Origin: Polyangiaceae bacterium
GTDB lineage: Bacteria > Myxococcota_A > Polyangia > Polyangiales > Polyangiaceae
Length of the DNA stretch: 64,000 nucleotides
Reading direction: 5' to 3'
Assembly (NCBI GenBank): GCA_041389725.1
Contig: JAWKRG010000005.1
Span: forward strand, 558,001-622,000
Of the stretch, positions 25,397-32,684 are shown one piece after another. Position 1 is the first letter of the stretch. The number at the start of each line of letters is the position of its first letter. The position numbers and the translations under genes are program-made. Under the pieces are notes generated by a model, which saw only the letters and a program-made list of their open reading frames with translations, was not told the DNA's origin and made no database searches.

Positions 25397-26034
25397 GTCC
25401 CGCCTTGGCTGGCCGCGGCCACCGCCTCCGCGATCGCACGATTCCTCACTGCGTAGCCTGCCTTGGTGTGATGGATGCCATCGGCGAAGGGCGCCGAGCC
25501 GCTCGCCGCGATGGCCGCCCAATCAAAGACTCGTAAGTTGCTCCAGCGCGCCGCGGCATCGAGCAACGCGCGATTCCAGAGCTGCATGTTGGCCTTCGAC
25601 CAATGACCTTTGGTCAAGGTAGTGAACGAACTCACCCACACGACCGGGGCGCGCCCCGCGGGATCGATGGCGCGCATCATGGCGTCGATGGCGTCAGCGC
25701 GCGAATAGGCCGCGCCTGCTGAGACGTTGGCGGTGTCGTTGGTACCGAGTGCGATCACCCAGCAGCCCGTGAAGCCCGACTTGGCGATGGCGCGCGCCGC
25801 TTGGTGCCCGGTCTGAGGGTCCCGCGGCAGCTTTTGCAGCGCCGAGCGCCCGCCGAAGGCGTCCAAGCGTGCCGTCACGCCAACCAAACGGTATGCCTCG
25901 GCGAGCGACTCCTTCGTATGGGCCGTGAGGCTGTCTCCGATGTGAACGACGTCGCTGCAACGCGGCTGCTCCGCCACGGCCGGTCGAGTCGCGAGCAACG
26001 ACAGAGCTAGCACACATGTGGCGGGAAGCTTCAT
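25393..26034 (-). CDS. Exported SGNH/GDSL hydrolase
   Basis: 213 residues from ATG 26034, where a signal peptide begins (MKLPATCVLALSLLATRPAVAE). The longer open frame upstream is not protein-like. SGNH blocks: HIGDSLTAHT with the nucleophile Ser (I), FGGRSALQ with Gly (II), ALGTNDTANV with Asn (III) and DGIHHTKAGY with the Asp/His pair (V). It should be a periplasmic esterase or lipase-like hydrolase acting on an acyl or acetyl ester; the substrate is unknown. It follows another SGNH protein gene on the same strand after 62 bp. GCTAGCGT lies 17 nt before the start, so it may also have its own promoter. Confidence 0.87.
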   Translation of the reverse strand: MKLPATCVLALSLLATRPAVAEQPRCSDVVHIGDSLTAHTKESLAEAYRLVGVTARLDAFGGRSALQKLPRDPQTGHQAARAIAKSGFTGCWVIALGTNDTANVSAGAAYSRADAIDAMMRAIDPAGRAPVVWVSSFTTLTKGHWSKANMQLWNRALLDAAARWSNLRVFDWAAIAASGSAPFADGIHHTKAGYAVRNRAIAEAVAAASQGGT

Positions 26035-26096
26035 GCGAGAGCGTGCACGAAACGCTAGCAGCGGACATGCGCTCACCCGGAATTTTCGGGGATCAC

Positions 26097-27509
26097 TTAT
26101 CGAAGCGCGATACCCGTCGGCACCGCCTTGGTCGGCGCGCAGCCCGCGTCGCCGTGCGCGGCGAGCCAGCCATCGACGTCGCGCATCAGCGCATAGGTGA
26201 GCCGACGACCCATGTAGCGAGCGCCCTTTTGGGTCAAGTGAATGCCATCCGCTTGGCCCATTCCCTGCGTCATGAAGCGCACCATGGAAGCGTTGCCTCC
26301 CATGGCGCCCCGGAAGTCCCAAAAGGCGCACTTGTTGTCGCGAGCGATGTGCTCGTTCTGTCGCGACACCAGCTGGATATCAGGCGTCGAGCGCCAGGAT
26401 TTGAGCGACTTCACCTGGTCGACTGGCGACATCACGAGCACTGGTACGTCCGGCAATGCTTCCCGAAAGCGCGCGATCAGCTCGGCCATCTGCGCTTCGT
26501 AGCGCACCGGCCAGACCTGATTGCTGCCGAGCAGGAGCGCGATGAGGTCGTAGCCACGGTGGCTGAGCGCGGCGCGCATGACCTCGCGGTCCTGACGCAA
26601 GAGCAGCGGACCGCTGACGGCGCCGAGGCCCAGCGAGTCGATGACGAAGCTTGGCGTGCCGCGCTCGAGGGTGACCCCGAACGCCGTGACGGACTCGACC
26701 GTGGTCGAAACGAGCTCGACACGATGAGGCGCATCCGACAGTTCGAGTGTGTGGAACGCAGCTTCGCGAGCCGCGCTGGCCGTCGAAATCCGCGCTCTCT
26801 CGCTGCCGTCGACCCGGATCTCGAAGGAGCCCCCGTGCGGCTTCCTCAAATAGTACACGTCGACGCGGCTTGCCCGCGTGCCGACCGGCGACGACTCCGG
26901 CGCGGTAGCCACCCAAGTGACGGCACCGGCGCGCTCGCTCCGCGCCGCGATTCCGGCGAACCCATAGGCGGCCTCAGGCGATGGGTGCGTGGACACGGCG
27001 AAGGGCGTCCAGTCGAGGCGCTCGTGACCGCTCCGCACATCCATGTGGCGGTACCACTCCCACGGCCGACCGAGCGCGACATAGCCGTGACCCGCGTCGC
27101 CGTACTTCTCCTGCAGCGTGCGGCGCATCTCGCCGGTGATCCAGTCCATGGTCATGTTCGAGTCGCCGAACACGGCGATGCGCACGTGGTCCTTCGCCTG
27201 GCCACGGAGAAGCTCCGTCACGCGTTGGTAGAAAGGCAGAAGCGTGTGGTCTGGGTCGACGACGTCTGGCACCGGCACATCAATCTTGGTCTCGATCAGT
27301 TCCGGTAGTGCCACGCGCACGGCGCTACAGCCGTGAGACTCCGCGGGAGGCGGGACCTCGGCGAGTGCGACTTCGCGTGGGAGGTGCTGGTTCGCCTTCG
27401 CAGACTCAGGACCTCGCGCTGAGACCCTCTGCGCCGGGGGTCGAACACAGGCGTGCCCCGCCACCGCGAGCAGCAGGGCCATGGCGAGCTTCGGACCGGC
27501 GCGTCCCAT
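26097..27509 (-). CDS. SGNH-type hydrolase lipoprotein
   Basis: 470 residues with a lipoprotein signal ending LLAVAGHAC (Cys21). The SGNH fold is split: IAVFGDSNMTMDW gives block I, LIALLLGSNQVW block III and DGIHLTQKGARYMGRRL block V. A beta-rich insertion of about 170 residues lies between blocks I and III, a layout known from two-domain peptidoglycan or polysaccharide O-acetylesterases. It is likely an outer-membrane or periplasmic deacetylase; this is inference from architecture. A TAGGCT box lies 9 nt before the ATG with no Shine-Dalgarno sequence. The smaller SGNH gene follows 62 bp downstream. Confidence 0.82.
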   Translation of the reverse strand: MGRAGPKLAMALLLAVAGHACVRPPAQRVSARGPESAKANQHLPREVALAEVPPPAESHGCSAVRVALPELIETKIDVPVPDVVDPDHTLLPFYQRVTELLRGQAKDHVRIAVFGDSNMTMDWITGEMRRTLQEKYGDAGHGYVALGRPWEWYRHMDVRSGHERLDWTPFAVSTHPSPEAAYGFAGIAARSERAGAVTWVATAPESSPVGTRASRVDVYYLRKPHGGSFEIRVDGSERARISTASAAREAAFHTLELSDAPHRVELVSTTVESVTAFGVTLERGTPSFVIDSLGLGAVSGPLLLRQDREVMRAALSHRGYDLIALLLGSNQVWPVRYEAQMAELIARFREALPDVPVLVMSPVDQVKSLKSWRSTPDIQLVSRQNEHIARDNKCAFWDFRGAMGGNASMVRFMTQGMGQADGIHLTQKGARYMGRRLTYALMRDVDGWLAAHGDAGCAPTKAVPTGIALR

Positions 27510-27518
27510 CCGACCGCG

Positions 27519-27524
27519 AGCCTA
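27519..27524 (-). promoter_or_regulatory. -10 box TAGGCT of the SGNH lipoprotein gene
   Basis: GCTAGGCT on the coding strand ends 9 nt before the ATG at 27509. No Shine-Dalgarno sequence is present. Confidence 0.4.
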
Positions 27525-27646
27525 GCGCGCCAGAGCGTCCTGGGAAGCCCCGCCTTTGCCGCACACCGCGAGCCGCGAAACTTGCCTGAGTGCGCCCAGC
27601 TGGCCCGCAAGGAGAGAACCCGCGACGTGAAGTACCCTACGAGGCG

Positions 27647-28972
27647 CTAGTTCGCGACTGCCTTCTCGACGTGTCCGTCCGCGGTGCCAAGAAACAGCGC
27701 GCCCTTCCAGGCTGCAATGCTCGTTGGCTCGATCGAAGTCGTAAATGACATCAACTCCGTCGTCGTGTCGGGATCCCCCACATCCGCGACCAGCACACGA
27801 ACGTCATAGCTGGTCTTCGTCGCCCCGTATTCGTCTCCAGCAGTGACGAGATAGACGATCTCGTCACTGTCGCTGGCCAATGCCGCGTCGACCAAGGTGG
27901 CCCCGGCGAGGGTCGCGAGCGCTTGGAAGGTGCCGTCCGCCGAGACCGTTCCAGCCGTGTGTCGAGTGGGGCTCACGGTCACGTCTGCGCCCCAGAGCAC
28001 GGTGCTGCTGTCCGAAAGCACCAGTACGTCATCGGGGAAGAGCTTGGCGAGGGAATGCGTGGGGGGAAGGTTGGTGACCGCCTGCCCATCGAACTGAGCG
28101 TTCATCACGTTGGCGCTGTTGCCGGCAAAGGCGGCTTCGTAGCCGAACAGGTAGAGATTGCCACTCGTCGGCAGCAGCGTGACCCAGCGCGTGTCGCCCG
28201 CGCCCAACAGCGGGTACTGCACCCGTTGCACCGTTTCGAAACTCACGCCCTGATCGCTGCTTCGCCACAGATAGCGGAAGATTTGTCCACCCTCGAACTC
28301 GAGGCGCGTGTCGGCTCCAGAGCCAACGGCGTAGAGGGCGCCCTTGTAGCGCGTAGCGTCGTGAACGTGCTCGCCGCCATTGATGCTGCGAAACTTCTTC
28401 CAGCCATCGCCCTCGAAGCGATAGATGTTGCCCTGAATTCCCTTGGGGCTGGTGTTGGCCTGGGTCCACAGTTCGTCGGGATCGATGGAATCGATGCCTG
28501 CCTGCCACAGCACGCCGTCGAGCAAGCGATAGCGATCGATCTGCTCCTCGCCACTTTGATAGGGCGTCGTCTGAACCTCGCCTTGTCCCGCTCCGTCGAT
28601 CGTCGCGGGTTGCGCCGTCGGATCGTCGAGCGAAGCGAAGTAGCGGATCTCGATCGGGGTGTGCTCACCGAGGTTGTAGTCAGCGTCGCCGTAGGCAATG
28701 AATAACCGGTCGCCCATGGCCGCCAAGTCGTTGATGCTGTGGTTGAAGTTGTCGCCCTGCACCGATTGCCCAACCGCCAGGAAGTCGTCGATGGGACTTG
28801 CCCAGGCCGTGAAGCCAGAGAAGCTCTGCTGCGCAAGCTTGCGCGGTCCGGCATCCTGCGCCGCGTCACTCCCCGCATCGGTGACTGGTTTCGCAGACTC
28901 GGCGTCGTCCGAGTTGCACGCCCACATTGCCCCGAGCCACGCAGCACCCCAAAGCAACCCCTCGAGCTTCAC
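27647..28972 (-). CDS. Exported lipoprotein, predicted beta-propeller
   Basis: 441 residues. The lipobox is LGAMWAC (Cys19), then a short Asp/Ala-rich linker. The body has repeated beta-strand and loop patterns with Gly/Asp turns (GDRLFIAYGDADYNLG, YKGALYAVGSGADTRLEF, TSGNLYLFGYEAAF, WKGALFLGTADGHVEKAV), which resemble propeller blades. No catalytic motif or named family is recognised. It should sit on the periplasmic or outer face of the outer membrane. The gene starts with GTG, and a TAGTCT box ends 6 nt before it, fitting a leaderless message. Confidence 0.7.
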   Translation of the reverse strand: MKLEGLLWGAAWLGAMWACNSDDAESAKPVTDAGSDAAQDAGPRKLAQQSFSGFTAWASPIDDFLAVGQSVQGDNFNHSINDLAAMGDRLFIAYGDADYNLGEHTPIEIRYFASLDDPTAQPATIDGAGQGEVQTTPYQSGEEQIDRYRLLDGVLWQAGIDSIDPDELWTQANTSPKGIQGNIYRFEGDGWKKFRSINGGEHVHDATRYKGALYAVGSGADTRLEFEGGQIFRYLWRSSDQGVSFETVQRVQYPLLGAGDTRWVTLLPTSGNLYLFGYEAAFAGNSANVMNAQFDGQAVTNLPPTHSLAKLFPDDVLVLSDSSTVLWGADVTVSPTRHTAGTVSADGTFQALATLAGATLVDAALASDSDEIVYLVTAGDEYGATKTSYDVRVLVADVGDPDTTTELMSFTTSIEPTSIAAWKGALFLGTADGHVEKAVAN

Positions 28973-28978
28973 GCCGTC

Positions 28979-28984
28979 AGACTA
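28979..28984 (-). promoter_or_regulatory. -10 box TAGTCT of the propeller-like lipoprotein gene
   Basis: GCTAGTCT on the coding strand ends 6 nt before GTG 28972, so transcription would start at or next to the start codon. Confidence 0.45.
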
Positions 28985-29096
28985 GCATCGCCCTAGGGCG
29001 CCTGCGACCCACGCTTCATGCGGAATGGTTGGGCACCCACCCGCGGGCTATAGGGCGGACAGCTGCGACGAGGTCCCCATTGAACCGGCGGGCACG

Positions 29097-29511
29097 TCAG
29101 CAAGGGGGCACTGCCGCATCGTCACCGCCGACCCAGGTCGAGATCCACTCGTCCGCATCGACGGACGAGGGCAACTGGACTTCCAGCGTTTGCCCACTGT
29201 TTGCGTTCATGAGCCGCAACGTGTTGCTCGAGGAAAGAGTCGACACGCAGCTGCCGTCGTAGGAGACGCGTCCGGTCGCCGGTAGCGGGGCTGTCACCTT
29301 CGCGCGCGACCTGCCACGTCTTGCCGACGCTCTGCTGATAGCCCTCCAGTGCGGCGCTGACGCGCGAGCCCAGGGCGTTGCGCTGCCGTGACCCACCCGC
29401 CAGCGCGTAGATTTCCCCGTCGCCGTAGTCGTGCTTGAGACCGCTATCCCGTTCGTCGGCCAGGTACTCGTCGTAGGTGTGGCGATGGCTGGTTCGCGCC
29501 GGGTTCACCAT
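29097..29511 (-). pseudogene. Uma2-family nuclease remnant, frameshifted and shortened
   Basis: The N-terminal part (from 29511) reads HTYDEYLADERDSGLKHDYG and GEIYALAGGSRQRN, the usual Uma2 beginning. About 30 residues later the frame is lost. The homologous reading continues in another frame as TGRVSYDGSCVS, where Uma2 proteins normally have GR-x-SYPD-x-SV. It then jumps to a C-terminal tail ending in DADEWISTWVG. The middle, including the catalytic EV and the D-x-K region, is missing. The gene therefore carries at least one frameshift and an internal deletion. An intact Uma2 gene lies at 40841-41392. Confidence 0.6.
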
Positions 29512-29709
29512 GCGATCCGCAGCGCAGCACCTTCAGCGGAGTGCCAGAGCAAGGACGCAACGCAGTTGGGATCCCAGGTCTTGGAGTTTGGGTTGTTGGG
29601 TCTCGACCCTCGGCGGCGCGGCAATCGCCTCCCACCCTGCGAAGCAAGCTCGCGAAGTGCTCGCGCCGAAGTGCTTGCGCCGGCGAGCGAGTGCGCAGCC
29701 GCGGCTCCG

Positions 29710-29880
29710 CGTGGCTACGTTCGCTGGAGAAGGTTGAGCTCGAGTTGCGTGGCTACGTTCGCTAGAGAAGATCGAACTCGAGTTGCGTGGCTACGTTCGC
29801 TAGAGAAGGTCGAACTCGAGTTGCGTGGCTACGTTCGCTGGAGAAGGTCGAACTCGAGTTGCGTGGCGACGTTCGCTGGG
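29710..29880. repeat. 38-bp tandem repeat, four and a half copies
   Basis: Units start at 29710, 29748, 29786, 29824 and 29862, exactly 38 bp apart. The core is CGTGGCTACGTTCGCT(A/G)GAG followed by AAGGTCGAACTCGAGTTG. Related single copies (TTCGCTAGCGAAGGT) occur again after the next gene near 30640, 30700 and 30751. Confidence 0.92.
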
Positions 29881-30178
29881 GCGCTGGCAAAGGTTCAGCG
29901 CGAGACGCCGAGCGCGCGATCCATCGCCTCAAGCCCGCGGTGGCACGGATGCCGCGTCGCACCCAGCATGAGTAGCCGTCCGGGTCTGAGCGCGCCTAGA
30001 CCCCAGCAACCACAAATGGACGGCATATTCGCGCGGCATTGACGGCAGCTGGCCCGAATGTTCGCGCGGCATCGAGAGAGAGAGCGTGTCGCCTGGGCAT
30101 GGCCAGCTTGCGCGGCATCGAGAACGAGTCGCATCGACGGCATGTTTGCCCTGGGTTTGCCACGTGCGCGCGGCGCGC

Positions 30179-30184
30179 TAGCCT
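30179..30184 (+). promoter_or_regulatory. -10 box TAGCCT of the small lipoprotein gene
   Basis: GCTAGCCT ends 9 nt before the ATG at 30194, with no Shine-Dalgarno sequence. Confidence 0.4.
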
Positions 30185-30193
30185 CGCGTCGCC

Positions 30194-30634
30194 ATGCGCC
30201 CTGCAGCTGTTCTCGTGCTCGGTCTCACCTCGCTCGCTCTCGTCTCGGGTTGCATCTCGGGTCGACAGACGCTCACTCCCGAAGCTGCGCAGGTCAAGTA
30301 CGTCGAGGGCAAGCTGGAGCCCGGATGTCAGATGATCGAGGAGATCACCGTGGGGCGTGAGTGGTTCGTCACCGACGAGCGTCAACCGGCCAAGAGCAAA
30401 GACGACGTCGTCGTGCGCATGCGGCGGCTCGCTGCGAAGCGTGGCGGCAACCTCGTCGTCATTCTGGAAAACGAGCCCCCGGGTGGCAAGTGCTCGGGCT
30501 ACAACGGACTGGGTCGAGTGTATCGCTGCTCCGCTGAGGAACTCGCCAAAGTTGCGAGCGGGCCCGGCCCCGACGAGGCCACGGCAGCGTCTGTTGGCGG
30601 CGACGACGCTGCCGCTGGCGAGTTGGCGAAGTGA
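30194..30634 (+). CDS. Small lipoprotein resembling DUF4156
   Basis: 146 residues. The lipobox is LALVSGC (Cys20). The mature part has the pattern of DUF4156-type lipoproteins: LEPGCQMIEEITVG, a basic amphipathic stretch (VVVRMRRLAAKRGGNLVVIL) and a short Cys-containing end (KCSGYNGLGRVYRC). The domain occupies about 100 residues, and the last 30 are a low-complexity Ala/Gly/Asp tail. It is an envelope lipoprotein of unknown role. The gene lies between two clusters of the same repeat family (38-bp array upstream, TTCGCTAGCGAA-type elements downstream), suggesting that it travels with, or is surrounded by, expanding repeats. Confidence 0.65.
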   Translation: MRPAAVLVLGLTSLALVSGCISGRQTLTPEAAQVKYVEGKLEPGCQMIEEITVGREWFVTDERQPAKSKDDVVVRMRRLAAKRGGNLVVILENEPPGGKCSGYNGLGRVYRCSAEELAKVASGPGPDEATAASVGGDDAAAGELAK

Positions 30635-30837
30635 TATCTCGTTCGCTAGCGAAGGTCGCTCTCTCGCGCGATCCCTGGCCGGGCGTGCGGGGGTTCGTTC
30701 GCTGGCGAAGGTTGAACTGGAGCCGTAGCGGCATGGCTGGCTGGTGTGGCGCGCTGGCGAAGGTTGGGCCCGCGGGCGGTAGTTGCATCTGTTGGCAAGG
30801 TAGCGGCCGCCCCTTCGAGCGCCGACGTTAGGCCCTC

Positions 30838-30934
30838 ACCTATCGCGACGAATTGCTCGGATTCGTGATCATTTCGCGCACATACTCGAACATGTCCGCG
30901 AAATGATCACCATGGTGAGCATTCTGCCGACTTG
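30838..30934 (+). repeat. 97-bp dispersed element, copy A
   Basis: It begins ACCTATCGCG and ends CCGACTTG. A perfect 14-bp inverted repeat (GTGATCATTTCGCG and CGCGAAATGATCAC) flanks a core with ACATACTCGAACATGT. It is about 82% identical to copy B and 80% to copy C, with no insertion or deletion. Confidence 0.9.
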
Positions 30935-30955
30935 AGCAGCGCGACGCCGGGGTGC

Positions 30956-31032
30956 GCACGCTTCGAGCCAACCCCCGCAGCGCGCTTGTCGCCGGAGCGG
31001 GCACGCTTCGAGCCAACCCCCGCAGCGCGCTT
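30956..31032. repeat. 32-bp direct repeat with 45-bp period
   Basis: 30956-30987 and 31001-31032 are identical, beginning GCACGCTTCGAGCCAACCCC and ending GCGCGCTT. They follow copy A of the 97-bp element. Confidence 0.85.
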
Positions 31033-31048
31033 CTCGCGGATCACGTAG

Positions 31049-31070
31049 GCAAAGCGCAACCGCGCTTTGC
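31049..31070. terminator. Hairpin downstream of the efflux operon
   Basis: GCAAAGCGC-AACC-GCGCTTTGC is a perfect 9-bp stem with a 4-nt loop, 22 bp after the tolC-like stop on the minus strand. No U-run follows, so it may act as an RNA-stabilising hairpin or a weak terminator. Confidence 0.5.
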
Positions 31071-31091
31071 GCCGTTCACGTCGTGCTCGGC

Positions 31092-32684
31092 TCAGCTGCC
31101 GTTCACGTCGCGGCCGACGGCGTGGTGCAAGCGCGCTTCCGCAATGCGCAGACCGACGTTGGCGCTGAGCACGCCCAGGCGTGCTTGCAACAGATCCGAC
31201 TCGGCGTCGATCAGCTCCGTGGTCGTGGCGCGGCCCACGCGATAGAGATCCGCTGCGACGCGGTAGGCTTCCTGCGCGGCCTTGACGGCGCGCGCGGAGG
31301 TTTGCACTGCGACGCGCGACTTCTCGCGGTCCAGATACGCGGCGAGCACTTCTTGACGAATGCCGTCGGACAGCGCGGAGCGTTGCGCCTCCACGCTGCG
31401 CGCGGTGGCCTCGAGCTCGTTGGAACTCGCCGCGCCACCGAAGACGTCGTTCAAGGTCCAGGTCGCCGCCAGCCCCATCGACCAGGTGGAATCCCAACGC
31501 TGGGCCGGGGGAAAGTAGCGCTGGTTCGGATTGGCGTAGGTGATCTCCGCGAAGGCATCCAAGCGTGGCCAACGTCCTGCAGATGCCGCCGACGCGCCGT
31601 GATTCAGAGCAGAGGTCGACGCTTGCAGTGCTTTGAGCTCGAGACGACGACTGAGCGCTTCGTTCACCAGCTGCGTCATGCTGCCCTGCACGCCCGCGGG
31701 CGCCGGCGCGAGTACGTTCTCGCCAATCTGGTGCTGCTGCGGACTCTTGTCGCCCATCACGATCGACAGTCGATCGCGCGAGAGCTTCTCGAAGACCTCG
31801 GCTTCTTTGACCGCCAGCTCGGTGTTCGCCACCAATGCTTCCAAGCGCATCAGATCCGCCTTGGAAATCGTGCCCAAGGAGAACGCGGCATCGGCGTCCT
31901 TCTGGCGAGCCTGCACGCGCGCGAGGGACTTGCCGGCCACGGACACCTGCCCTTTGGCCAGCACCCAGGTGTAGAACAACGTGCGCGCGTCGGACTGCAC
32001 CTTGAGACGCTCGGCCTGGTGCGCGAGGGTGGCCGCGCGCTTGCCCGCTTGGGAGCCCGCGATGGCGCTGTTGAGGCGAGTCACGTAGTCCGAAATGGGA
32101 ACGGCGAGCTGAGCCTGCAGCGCGTAGTTGTTCTGCAAGCTCTCGATCGAGAAGGCCGCGGCGCCCACGGGCTGTCCCTGAGAGTCGAGCACGCACTGGC
32201 CCACGCCGCCGGGACAAGTGCCGACGGTGAGCACACCGGGATTCCCGGCGCCCACCAGCGCGCCGCTGCCGAAGCCGCTGCTCACCGGCGAGAGGCGCGT
32301 GTAGGTAGCTTTGAGGGTGACCCGCGGGAAGAACTGCACCGCGGTCTGCGTGACCTTCGCCTTGGCGGCTTCCACTTCGGCGAGCTTCGCGCGCACCGTC
32401 GCGCTGTTGGCCACGGTGCGTCGCGCGACCTGATCCGCCGTCAAGCCACCGGCAACGGGGCTGAGCACGCTCTCGGTGTCGCTGGTTTGCCCCGGCAGTT
32501 CGCGGACGACGGGCTCGTCCGTGTCGCCCGCCGCGGGTTCAGTGGGTGCAGGCGGTGCTGCGGGCGCAGGCGGTGCTGCGGGCGCAGCGGGTGCGGGTTG
32601 CGCCGAAGCGCCATTGGCGAAAGCCAATAGCGATAGCGCGATCGGCGCCAAGCGTAGAGTGGAGATCGAAACGAATGCGCTCAT
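31092..32684 (-). CDS. TolC-type outer membrane efflux protein
   Basis: 530 residues from ATG 32684, which overlaps the RND pump stop (ATGA). The longer open frame upstream is antisense to the pump gene. A signal peptide (LRLAPIALSLLAFANGASAQ) is followed by a Pro/Ala linker. Two outer-membrane-efflux-protein repeats with long amphipathic helices follow (LTADQVARRTVANSATVRAKLAEVEAAKAKV; SVEAQRSALSDGIRQEVLAAYLDREKSRV, YRVGRATTTELIDAESDLLQARLGVL). It forms the trimeric outer-membrane channel of the tripartite pump encoded just upstream in the operon. A Cys pair (GTCPGGVGQC) in the extracellular-loop region is unusual. The helical repeats make the identification firm. Confidence 0.92.
   Translation of the reverse strand: MSAFVSISTLRLAPIALSLLAFANGASAQPAPAAPAAPPAPAAPPAPTEPAAGDTDEPVVRELPGQTSDTESVLSPVAGGLTADQVARRTVANSATVRAKLAEVEAAKAKVTQTAVQFFPRVTLKATYTRLSPVSSGFGSGALVGAGNPGVLTVGTCPGGVGQCVLDSQGQPVGAAAFSIESLQNNYALQAQLAVPISDYVTRLNSAIAGSQAGKRAATLAHQAERLKVQSDARTLFYTWVLAKGQVSVAGKSLARVQARQKDADAAFSLGTISKADLMRLEALVANTELAVKEAEVFEKLSRDRLSIVMGDKSPQQHQIGENVLAPAPAGVQGSMTQLVNEALSRRLELKALQASTSALNHGASAASAGRWPRLDAFAEITYANPNQRYFPPAQRWDSTWSMGLAATWTLNDVFGGAASSNELEATARSVEAQRSALSDGIRQEVLAAYLDREKSRVAVQTSARAVKAAQEAYRVAADLYRVGRATTTELIDAESDLLQARLGVLSANVGLRIAEARLHHAVGRDVNGS

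Larger units (their letters stand above)
29512..30193. other. Gene-poor, repeat-rich stretch
   Basis: No convincing gene is seen here. It contains the 38-bp tandem array at 29710-29880 and, further on, three short copies of a GCGCGGCAT(C/T)GA motif near 30037, 30066 and 30114. Single elements related to the array (GCTGGCAAAGGTT near 29883) follow it. Open frames in this stretch are arginine- and serine-rich and typical of antisense noise. Confidence 0.6.
30635..31091. other. Repeat-rich intergenic region before the efflux operon end
   Basis: No gene is seen. It holds three single elements with the core TTCGCT(A/G)GCGAAGGT (about 30641, 30700 and 30751), the first copy of the 97-bp element, a 32-bp direct repeat and a strong hairpin at 31049-31070. 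Confidence 0.6.

Noticed and set aside
29710..29880. CRISPR array
   Set aside because: The 38-bp units directly abut each other, with no unique spacers, and no cas genes are nearby.
30838..30934. Rho-independent terminator of the neighbouring gene
   Set aside because: The stem of copy A could end transcription, but the other copies lack a strong stem, there is no U-run, and equal length suggests a distinct element.
30907..32217. Minus-strand frame of 436 codons
   Set aside because: It overlaps the TolC-type gene in another frame and has Arg/Ser-rich composition without motifs.
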